IMG/VR virus record: IMGVR_UViG_3300032242_003034
Location: 1 to 27,943 of that record
Length of the DNA stretch: 27,943 nucleotides
Source of the DNA: a virus
Reading direction: 5' to 3' (one strand)
Below are positions 21,728 to 27,943 of the stretch, piece after piece. The position numbers were made by a program, and so were the translations under genes. The notes beneath the pieces were generated by a model. That model ran no database searches, was not told the origin of the DNA, and saw only the letters and a list, made by a program, of their open reading frames with translations. Within the stretch, counting starts at the first letter, position 1. Each line of letters starts with the position of its first letter.

Positions 21728-23471
21728 TAATTTTAACCAGGATAATCAAAATAACGTTGGTTCAAATTTTGCAATGACTAATTCATCTGTCGAAAACAAA
21801 GGATTATTTAGTAGGATTTTAAGAAATTTATCATCATACGGAATGAACTTTGATGATATGATTGTTAGAAATCAAGTAGGTATTGGAATAAATGAAGACC
21901 CGTATGCTGCTAAAGGAAATTCGATGTACGATTTTTTTAGCCAAAGAGCCGTTGCATCAGTTCTAAACAGAAAGTCTATTCCTTATTTAGATAAAGCTTA
22001 CGCAGATAAAAGAAGAATTTTAAGAGAGTATTCAGTTAAAGACGAAATTAGAGACTTTATAAGCACGATTGCAGATGAATGTATAGTGTATAACGATGAG
22101 AAGGACTTCTGTTCTCCTACGGCACTCCCAACGTCTTATTCAGAAGAAATACAAGAGAAGTATCAAGAGTTCTTCGAGAGAATATATAACAAGTTTGGTT
22201 TTGCTGACAACATTACTGCTTGGAATATGATGAAAGATTTCCTAATTGATGGATATTTGGCATTAGAGATTATTTATGATGATAAAAAGAAAAGTATTAT
22301 TGGATTTAACAGAATTAGACCGGAGACGGTAGTTCCAGCTTATGAACCTTCAATTGGTCACTTATGGATTCAGTTCCCTGAAGACCCACAATTAAGAAGA
22401 ATCTTTTTAGATTCTCAATTAGTTTATGTTTCTTATTCAACTCAAAATGAATTTTCTGAAACATCTTATATAGAGGGTTTAATCAAACCATATAACCAAT
22501 TAAAAATATTACAACAAACAAGAATAATGTTTAACATTATCAATGCAACGGTTTATCAAAAGTTTACTATTCCAATTAAAGGTATGTCAAGACAAAGAGC
22601 AGAAGAACAAATAGGACAATTGATACATGATTATTCCGAAGAAGTTGAATGGGATGATTCGTTAGGTACGATGACTATCAATGGTTCTAAACACTTACCT
22701 TATAATAAACAAGTTTGGTTTCCTGATGGAGATGGTGGAACACCGAATATGGAATTAGTTTCTCCACAAGGTCATAACTTAAATGATGATTCAATGTTAG
22801 ATTGGTTTTTTAAAGCTTTAAAAAGAGCTTCTAAAATTCCAATGTCAAGATTTGAAGGAGAGAATGGTGGTGGTAACTTGATTACTGATGCAGGAGAGAT
22901 GACAAGAGATGAGATTAAGTTTCATAACTTTATTAGTAGATTAAGAGCTAATTTCAAAGAATTAATTGTTAAACCTTTAAGATTACAAATGCTGATTGAG
23001 TTTCCTGAATTAACAGAAGATGAATTCTTTACAAATGGTGTAGATATAACATTCTTCTCAAATCAAGTATTTGAAGAATGGAAAAAATTAAATAATCTAG
23101 AAAAGAAATCTGGTATTGTTGGTACACTACTTGGTGTAATGAATGGTGAAAAACCTTATTTTCATATCGAGTGGATTATGGACAATGTTTTCAAATTAAC
23201 ACCAGAGGAAAAAGCAGAGAATCAAAAATACTGGGACAAAGACGCAATGAATGCTGCCGCTGGTGCAACTGGTGAACCAGGTGCCCCATCAGAAGGTGGT
23301 GGAGGTGGAATACCTGAAGGTGGAGCCCCAGAAGGTGGTGGAGGTGAGATAGGTGGTGCACCAGAGGCTGGTGGTGAAGCTCCAGCACAAGGAGGTGCTC
23401 AAGCCGCACCTCAGGCAGCACCAGAACCTCCTGCTCCAGAAGCACCGGGTGGTGGGGAATTCGAGTTCTAA
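21714..23471 (+). CDS. 20: portal vertex protein, gp20-like
   Basis: A 585-residue portal (T4 gp20 is 524 aa) that forms the dodecameric ring for DNA passage. Landmarks of the T4-type family are KRRILREYSVKDEIRDFISTIADE (about 100-123), DFLIDGYLALEIIYD, IRPETVVPAYEP, and the C-terminal FKALKRASKIPMSRFEGENGG followed by RDEIKFHNFISRLRANF. The last ~70 residues are low-complexity Gly/Ala/Pro/Glu (GEPGAPSEGGGGGIPEGG and so on), a tail not seen in T4 gp20. The DNA of the tail is locally GC-rich relative to the window. It overlaps the HNH gene by 14 nt and ends at a strong terminator. Confidence 0.93.
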   Translation: MASYNNFNQDNQNNVGSNFAMTNSSVENKGLFSRILRNLSSYGMNFDDMIVRNQVGIGINEDPYAAKGNSMYDFFSQRAVASVLNRKSIPYLDKAYADKRRILREYSVKDEIRDFISTIADECIVYNDEKDFCSPTALPTSYSEEIQEKYQEFFERIYNKFGFADNITAWNMMKDFLIDGYLALEIIYDDKKKSIIGFNRIRPETVVPAYEPSIGHLWIQFPEDPQLRRIFLDSQLVYVSYSTQNEFSETSYIEGLIKPYNQLKILQQTRIMFNIINATVYQKFTIPIKGMSRQRAEEQIGQLIHDYSEEVEWDDSLGTMTINGSKHLPYNKQVWFPDGDGGTPNMELVSPQGHNLNDDSMLDWFFKALKRASKIPMSRFEGENGGGNLITDAGEMTRDEIKFHNFISRLRANFKELIVKPLRLQMLIEFPELTEDEFFTNGVDITFFSNQVFEEWKKLNNLEKKSGIVGTLLGVMNGEKPYFHIEWIMDNVFKLTPEEKAENQKYWDKDAMNAAAGATGEPGAPSEGGGGGIPEGGAPEGGGGEIGGAPEAGGEAPAQGGAQAAPQAAPEPPAPEAPGGGEFEF

Positions 23472-23475
23472 TAAT

Positions 23476-23511
23476 AAATAAATCCTTTCATTTGAAAGGA
23501 TTTATTTTTTT
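23476..23511. terminator. bidirectional rho-independent terminator
   Basis: AAATAAATCCTTTC, loop ATTT, GAAAGGATTTATTTTTTT, between the portal gene (+) and the 23502 gene (-). The minus-strand gene ends inside its right arm. Confidence 0.88.
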
Positions 23512-23915
23512 GGTATCATATTAAAAAAAAGATGATTACCTTTTAGTACTTGTTTTATTTTAAAAAACTGACCGTGTTTTAGTATTTCTTTTACTAATTC
23601 ACCATTTGGATTTTTAATACAATGTACTTTTAGAGTAAGTTTTTCAATTTTACTATCATTTAAAATAAATGTCATACCACTTACTGTACAACATATATTC
23701 TTTACAGGTACTACATCTTCATCACTATCAAGTGTGATAAACTTTGAAATGTTATCTATATCAAACTCTATTCTTTTACCTTGTTCTAATAAAAGATTTA
23801 GTTTTATTTCACGATAAGTTGCTTTCCAATCAGAGTAGGTTGATAAAGCATCATTATAATCTTCTAATTTTACATCATCATCTAAATCAACTTCTAAGAA
23901 AAAGTCAGGTTCCAT
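23502..23915 (-). CDS. unknown protein coupled to RNase R
   Basis: A 137-residue acidic protein. The first 25 residues are very acidic (MEPDFFLEVDLDDDVKLEDYND). The rest has strand-like stretches, KRIEFDIDNISKFITL and MTFILNDSKIEKLTLKVHCI. The ATG shares its A with the RNase R stop (TAATG), so it is translated by coupling and is likely functionally linked. No family is recognised. A role as an inhibitor, adaptor or modifier of the nuclease is possible but only from position. Confidence 0.75.
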   Translation of the reverse strand: MEPDFFLEVDLDDDVKLEDYNDALSTYSDWKATYREIKLNLLLEQGKRIEFDIDNISKFITLDSDEDVVPVKNICCTVSGMTFILNDSKIEKLTLKVHCIKNPNGELVKEILKHGQFFKIKQVLKGNHLFFNMIPKK

Positions 23916-25798
23916 TAGAATAGTTCAAAATCTATTTGTTTTCTATCTAAATCAACTGCTTTAACGGTTACTTTAACTTCGTCTCCTAATCTAATTGATC
24001 CACCAGATTTTAAATTTACTGTATAGTTTTCTACATCAACACTATGATTACCATTATATCTGACCATACCTTCACATTTACTTTCAATAAGTTCAACATA
24101 CATACCCCAATCTGTCACCCCTGATACAATACCATCAAATACTTGTCCGATTTTATCTTCTAAGTATTCTATTTGTTTGTATTTGATTGAATCTCTTTGA
24201 GCTTTTGCTGCTAAAATTTCTCTTTCAGAACACCATTTTGCCATACCTTCAATTTTTTGAGGACTTCCAGTTGGTTTCTTATTTAAGAAATCCATTAAAA
24301 CTCTATGAGTTATTAAATCTGGGTATCTTCTGATTGGAGAAGTAAAATGAGAATAGTGTGTAAATCCTAATCCATAGTGTCCTGCATTTATTGTTGTATA
24401 AGTTGCTTTAGACATACATCTTGTGATTAAGGTTTCAATCATATTTTCTTCTGGTTGATCTTTTATATCGGCTACTAACTGATTTATAGATTTTTTCAGA
24501 TTTGTTGTATCTGTGTTTAAATCTAAGCTATAACCAAAGTTTTTACAAATTAAAGAAAGTGATTCTAACTTTTCAAGATTAGGACTATTGTGAACTCTAT
24601 AAACATTATGGTATCTAGCATCTGAAAGTAGTTTTGCAACTAATTTATTTGCTAGTAACATATATTCTTCGATTAATTTATTTGCATCTTTTTGAGTTTT
24701 GAAATAAACACCGGTTGGTTTCTTTGTAGTTTCATCCAATTTGAATCTTACTTCAATTCCACCCATTTCAATAGAACCATCATTTATTCTTTGTTTTCTC
24801 ATTTTTTTGGCAATAGAATCTAATAAGAGTATTTCAGTTTTAAAATCACCATCTTTTCCTTCTATTATTTCTTGAGCTTCTTCATAAGAGTATCTTCTAT
24901 CAGAGTGTATAACAGTTTTTCCAAACCATTTATCAAGAATTTGTCCGTCATTATTTAGTTTAACAATAACAGAGAAACAAAGTTTATCTTCATTAGGTCT
25001 TAATGAACATACACCATTACTTAATCTTTCTGGTAACATTGGTACACATCTATCAACTAGGTAAACAGAGGTTGCTCTTTTAATAGCTTCTTCATCTATT
25101 ATACCACCTTCTTTAATATAGTGTGAAACGTCAGCGATATGAATACCTACTTCAATTGTATTATCATCAATTATATTAACTGAAAGAGCGTCGTCAAAAT
25201 CTTTGGCGTCGACTGGGTCAATTGTAAAAGTTGTGATATTTCTTAAATCTCGTCTGTTATTGATTTCTGATTCTGGAATTGTGAAGTCTATTAATTCCGC
25301 TTCGGCTTCTACCATAAAAGGAAAGTTGTTTGGTAAACCGTACTCATACATAATTGAGTTCATTTCTGCATTATTCTCACCTGAACTACCAAGTATTTCT
25401 ACTATTTTTGCTTTTGGTGATTTGGTTCCTGGTTCCCAGTCAATTAGTTCGACTAGAACTTTTTGGTCTTGTAGTGCATCGTGTTCTCCTTTTATATAAA
25501 AGTCAACTGCTAATTTTTGATTATCTGGTACAACAAAGACAAGTTTTTTATTTTCTTTGTTTATTTGTACTTTACCAACGAATTGAGTTCTAAATCTTTC
25601 AAGAACTTCGAGAACCTCTGCTTCTAGCTTGTTGTTCTTACTTATTATTTTAACTCTTACTTTATCACCGTTTAGTGAGTTGAGAGTATTTCTTTTAAAT
25701 ATAAAGATATTTTTGTCTTCTATATTTATTGAGGCATTTCCGCTGTTTGCGAATTCGATAGAACCTTCATAGATACTATCTTCTTTAATTTTATTCAT
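23915..25798 (-). CDS. phage-encoded RNase R-like 3'-5' exoribonuclease
   Basis: A 627-residue RNB-family exonuclease that degrades RNA from the 3' end. Cold-shock/OB domains occupy about residues 1-140. The RNB catalytic core begins at TFTIDPVDAKDFDDALS, with Asp at 194, 200, 202 and 203, then HIADVSHYI (220-228), YRVHNSPN and the late THYSHFTSPIRRYPDLITHR. A C-terminal S1 domain (about 545-625, GVTDWGMYVELIESKCEGMV) ends in QIDFELF. It lacks the N-terminal winged helix and basic tail of cellular RNase R, hence the shorter length. Possible roles are phage or host mRNA turnover and quality control. It forms an operon with the 25791 and 23502 genes. Confidence 0.93.
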   Translation of the reverse strand: MNKIKEDSIYEGSIEFANSGNASINIEDKNIFIFKRNTLNSLNGDKVRVKIISKNNKLEAEVLEVLERFRTQFVGKVQINKENKKLVFVVPDNQKLAVDFYIKGEHDALQDQKVLVELIDWEPGTKSPKAKIVEILGSSGENNAEMNSIMYEYGLPNNFPFMVEAEAELIDFTIPESEINNRRDLRNITTFTIDPVDAKDFDDALSVNIIDDNTIEVGIHIADVSHYIKEGGIIDEEAIKRATSVYLVDRCVPMLPERLSNGVCSLRPNEDKLCFSVIVKLNNDGQILDKWFGKTVIHSDRRYSYEEAQEIIEGKDGDFKTEILLLDSIAKKMRKQRINDGSIEMGGIEVRFKLDETTKKPTGVYFKTQKDANKLIEEYMLLANKLVAKLLSDARYHNVYRVHNSPNLEKLESLSLICKNFGYSLDLNTDTTNLKKSINQLVADIKDQPEENMIETLITRCMSKATYTTINAGHYGLGFTHYSHFTSPIRRYPDLITHRVLMDFLNKKPTGSPQKIEGMAKWCSEREILAAKAQRDSIKYKQIEYLEDKIGQVFDGIVSGVTDWGMYVELIESKCEGMVRYNGNHSVDVENYTVNLKSGGSIRLGDEVKVTVKAVDLDRKQIDFELF

Positions 25799-26198
25799 TA
25801 TTTAATTTTTTTTTGTTTTTAGAAATGTTGTCAACTCCATACTTTTCCACCAGTGTTTTCTTCATTTTCTGCAAAACTTTTTCATTCTGTATCGGATAAT
25901 CTACTCCGAAATTTTTTCTTAATGTTTCTTTTCTTTTAACTTCAGAACATTTTCTACAATAATAGTCACCCCAATTATTATCATATTTTAAATAGTTCTT
26001 ATAAATTACTTCTTTTTCAACCCCACAAGAGTCACATTTACATTTTATTTTGTAATGTGAACCTTTCGGTAATAACTCAACTGGAATTACAATTTCTTCA
26101 CTTATATATACATCATATCCTAAATCATCATAATAGTTGTAATTAGATTCAGTTATTTTCACATTTATTTCTCTTGATAGGATCATAAAAAACCGCAT
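25791..26198 (-). CDS. zinc-binding homing-endonuclease-like N-terminal domain
   Basis: A 135-residue protein. The N-terminal part (DLGYDVYISEEIVIPVELLPKG) leads to Cys pairs CKCDSCG and CRKC (zinc), then NFGVDYPIQNEKVLQKMKKTLVEKYGVDNISK. The repeat 'YGVDxPxQN...KYGVDN' is known from phage and viral endonuclease families, where it precedes a nuclease domain. Here the ORF stops right after the second repeat, so the nuclease part is missing. It overlaps the RNase R start by 8 nt. It may be a truncated homing element or a small DNA-binding protein. Confidence 0.68.
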   Translation of the reverse strand: MRFFMILSREINVKITESNYNYYDDLGYDVYISEEIVIPVELLPKGSHYKIKCKCDSCGVEKEVIYKNYLKYDNNWGDYYCRKCSEVKRKETLRKNFGVDYPIQNEKVLQKMKKTLVEKYGVDNISKNKKKLNNE

Positions 26199-26245
26199 TT
26201 TTTTAAGTATTTATTAAATATACTCTTTTTCCTCCAAGATTTTTA

Positions 26246-26253
26246 CAAATATA
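26246..26253 (-). promoter_or_regulatory. TAnnTTTG promoter with -33 TTTG
   Basis: On the minus strand TATATTTG is preceded 22 bases earlier by TTTG (26276-26279), the Bacteroidota -33/-7 layout with a slightly long spacer. It would serve the operon starting at 26198. Confidence 0.45.
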
Positions 26254-26340
26254 AAAAATCCATTTGATATACCTGCAAAAAAATGTACAAATTTTTTCAC
26301 CATAAAAAATCCACCTTTAAAATTTTACGGTTTTATTAAG

Positions 26341-26350
26341 AAAATATATA
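26341..26350 (+). promoter_or_regulatory. AAAATATATA box before the protease-scaffold gene
   Basis: A partial match to the late box, 34 nt before the ATG at 26385, in the divergent 186-bp gap. Nothing else in that gap looks like a gene. Confidence 0.3.
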
Positions 26351-26384
26351 CCATCGTAATAACTACAAAAAATAATTATTTTAA

Positions 26385-27943
26385 ATGAAACCGGTTTTAA
26401 TAGTAGAAAATTCAACAAGTTCATTGATTAAGGAAAGTTCCTCTAATCAGAAAGACTATGTATTGGGTGGTACGTTTACTGAGTTTGGTGTAAAGAATCG
26501 TAATGAGAGAATATATCAAGCTGAGAAATTTTTACCAGCATTACAAGAAATGAACGAAAGAATGAACAGCTTAGGTGCTGTCTATGGTGAATTCGATCAC
26601 CCGGATGTCTTTGATACTTCGTTATCAAGAGCATCACATATTATTACAAAGGCAGAGTTTGTTTCTGAAAAAAACATCGTTGCTGGAGAAATAAAATTAC
26701 TAAGTACTTACTGGGGTAAAGAAGCGAAAGCATTAGTTGACGATGGATGTCCAGTTTTTGTATCATCAAGAGCTGCTGGTATAACAGAATCAGATGGTTC
26801 AGTATCATTAAAAAAACTTTTTACTTATGACATTGTTGCAGATCCAGGATTTGCTTCAGCGAAAATGAGTGTTAGAGTTTTGAATGAGTCATTAGGTTTT
26901 TGCCCAGAAGGACAAATCGAAAAAAATAACTTTAGGATATATGAATTATCCGACGAGTCAAAAATAAATGAATTATTCGGTATGAACAAAGATGAATTTG
27001 TAACCAAGAAACAACTAAGTGATTATTCACAGTATTTGGTTAAAGAGATTGCTTCAACAAAGAATGAAGTAAAAAGTGCTATTTCTAAAGGTAATATGCC
27101 TGCTAGAAAATTAGAACAACTATTAGAGTATTATGAGGAACTAAATAATACTAACACACAAGTTGCTAAATATTTAGATTATTTAGCTGACAAAATCCAA
27201 GTGGTAGTTAATGAAAATAAATCATTAAAAGACACTACTACTAAATTAGCTAAACACAATGACTATTTAGCTGAAAACTTAGAAAAAGCAATTAACTACT
27301 CTGAGTACTTAGCTGAAAACTTAGACAAAAACATTGAATACTCTGAGTATTTAGCTGAAAACTTAGACAAAAACATTAACTATTCAGAATATATCGCTGA
27401 GAACTTAGATAAAAATATCTCTTACTCAGAATACTTAGCTGAAAACTTAGACAAAAACATTGAGTATTCAGAATACTTAGCAGAGAACTTAGATAAAAAT
27501 ATCGCTTACTCTGAATATATCGCTGAAAACTTAGACAAAAACATCGCTTACTCAGAATATATTGCTGAGAATGTTGATAACTCAATTGCTTATTCTGAAT
27601 ATTTAGCAGAGCACGTAGAAGGTAACATTGCTTACTCTGAATACATCGCTGAACATTTAGATGATAACATTGCTTACTCTGAATATGTAGCTGAAAGTTT
27701 AGACAAATCTATCTCTTATCAAGGAATGATCGTTGAAAGATTAAATGGTGGATTTAGATTAAACGAAAATGCACAAGAAGAAGGAGAAGGACATGCTTTC
27801 CCAACTTTACACGACGCTGGTTTTGAAGAAAACGAAGAAGAGTACGATGAAGAAGGAGAAGAGCACGATATACACACAGACTTTGGTAAAGAAGCAGAAG
27901 AATTTGCACACAGTGCTGAAGAATTCGCACACGATGCTGAAGA
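26385..27943 (+). CDS. 21: prohead protease fused to repetitive scaffold domain (partial)
   Basis: The ORF starts at ATG 26385 and stays open to the window edge (519 codons seen). Residues about 22-165 are a T4 gp21-type prohead protease: GGTFTEFGVKNRNERIY, GAVYGEFDHPD with candidate catalytic H72, VFVSSRAAG with catalytic Ser at 127 or 128, and FTYDIVADPGFASA (147-159). Residues ~195-290 are a helical linker. Eleven 14-residue repeats, consensus YSEYLAENLDKNIx, follow at 27255-27716, then a degenerate twelfth and an acidic tail (EENEEEYDEEGEEHD, EEFAHSAEEFAHDAE). T4 encodes protease (gp21) and core scaffold (gp22) separately; here they look fused. The likely capsid gene should lie downstream. 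Confidence 0.88.
   Translation, partial: MKPVLIVENSTSSLIKESSSNQKDYVLGGTFTEFGVKNRNERIYQAEKFLPALQEMNERMNSLGAVYGEFDHPDVFDTSLSRASHIITKAEFVSEKNIVAGEIKLLSTYWGKEAKALVDDGCPVFVSSRAAGITESDGSVSLKKLFTYDIVADPGFASAKMSVRVLNESLGFCPEGQIEKNNFRIYELSDESKINELFGMNKDEFVTKKQLSDYSQYLVKEIASTKNEVKSAISKGNMPARKLEQLLEYYEELNNTNTQVAKYLDYLADKIQVVVNENKSLKDTTTKLAKHNDYLAENLEKAINYSEYLAENLDKNIEYSEYLAENLDKNINYSEYIAENLDKNISYSEYLAENLDKNIEYSEYLAENLDKNIAYSEYIAENLDKNIAYSEYIAENVDNSIAYSEYLAEHVEGNIAYSEYIAEHLDDNIAYSEYVAESLDKSISYQGMIVERLNGGFRLNENAQEEGEGHAFPTLHDAGFEENEEEYDEEGEEHDIHTDFGKEAEEFAHSAEEFAHDAE
27255..27716 (+). repeat. eleven 42-bp tandem coding repeats
   Basis: Eleven in-frame 42-bp units encode 14 residues each (YSEYLAENLDKNIE-like), two heptads per unit. 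Units 2-7 are nearly identical in protein; later ones drift (AEHVEGN, AEHLDDN, AESLDKS). Each unit carries L-A-E, I-A-E or V-A-E. Confidence 0.93.

Noticed and set aside
23191-23445. Leu/His-rich minus-strand frame opposite the portal tail
   Set aside because: It is a shadow of the Gly-rich low-complexity coding sequence on the plus strand.
25203-25593. Plus-strand frames inside the RNase R gene
   Set aside because: They lie opposite the conserved RNB catalytic region, with no motifs of their own.
27376-27585. Open frame on the minus strand across the scaffold repeats
   Set aside because: It is the reverse complement of the 42-bp repeats and inherits their openness; the plus-strand frame carries a clear protease and coiled coil.
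27255-27716. CRISPR-like array
   Set aside because: The repeats are contiguous 42-bp coding units with no unique spacers and keep the reading frame.
1-27943. Stop-codon recoding as in some Bacteroidota phages
   Set aside because: TGA and TAG both end real genes at overlaps such as ATGA, and no conserved protein contains an in-frame stop.

Overview
The window is about 28 kb of very AT-rich, densely coded DNA from a tailed phage with a T4-type virion (myovirus). The evidence is a set of recognisable T4-type morphogenesis and replication proteins: baseplate gp25, clamp-loader gp44, tail-completion gp15, a gp55-like late sigma factor, head-completion nuclease gp4, portal gp20, and a gp21-like prohead protease that runs off the right end. 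Start codons have almost no Shine-Dalgarno sequences, and a few TAnnTTTG boxes resemble Bacteroidota promoters, so a Bacteroidota (perhaps flavobacterial) host is likely but inferred. TAA, TAG and TGA all act as stops, so there is no sign of recoding. I saw no tRNA genes and no CRISPR array.

Layout. Positions 1-6.7 kb are accessory and metabolic: the tail of an unknown gene, a possible capsid-like protein with a GT-A glycosyltransferase, a 2H-phosphoesterase-like protein, a tagged hypothetical, a thymidylate synthase, several small unknown genes and a DUF1937 protein. Positions 6.8-10.9 kb hold two large unknown proteins and an isochorismatase-like hydrolase in one overlapping operon, facing an amidoligase-like gene. 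Positions 12-18.4 kb hold gp25, a zinc-ribbon protein, gp44, two tagged unknowns, gp15 and two likely structural proteins. Positions 18.4-23.5 kb hold the sigma factor with a protease-like remnant behind it, small genes, gp4, a conserved protein, an HTH/HNH insertion and the portal. Positions 23.5-26.2 kb encode a phage RNase R with two small partners on the minus strand. Positions 26.4 kb to the end encode a prohead protease fused to a repetitive scaffold-like domain.

How it may work together. Six genes, including gp25, gp15 and gp4, carry an ATATATA box only 4-5 nt before the start codon. With the gp55-like sigma factor in the same window, this suggests a dedicated late promoter that makes leaderless mRNAs. 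Several unrelated proteins begin with a similar short peptide (M-[KR]-x-[IL]-K-x-F-E-like). It resembles the T4 capsid-targeting sequence and often ends in an (I/L)-F-E tripeptide like a prohead-protease site. The protease-scaffold fusion carries an (I/L/V)-A-E tripeptide in each of eleven 14-residue repeats. Together these suggest a head-maturation system in which tagged cargo is packaged, and the scaffold is diced, by the same protease.

No intergenic stretch exceeds 300 bases. The largest is the 239-bp gap at 1649-1887, which holds a 51-codon gene. The 186-bp gap at 26199-26384 holds only promoter-like AT-rich sequence.
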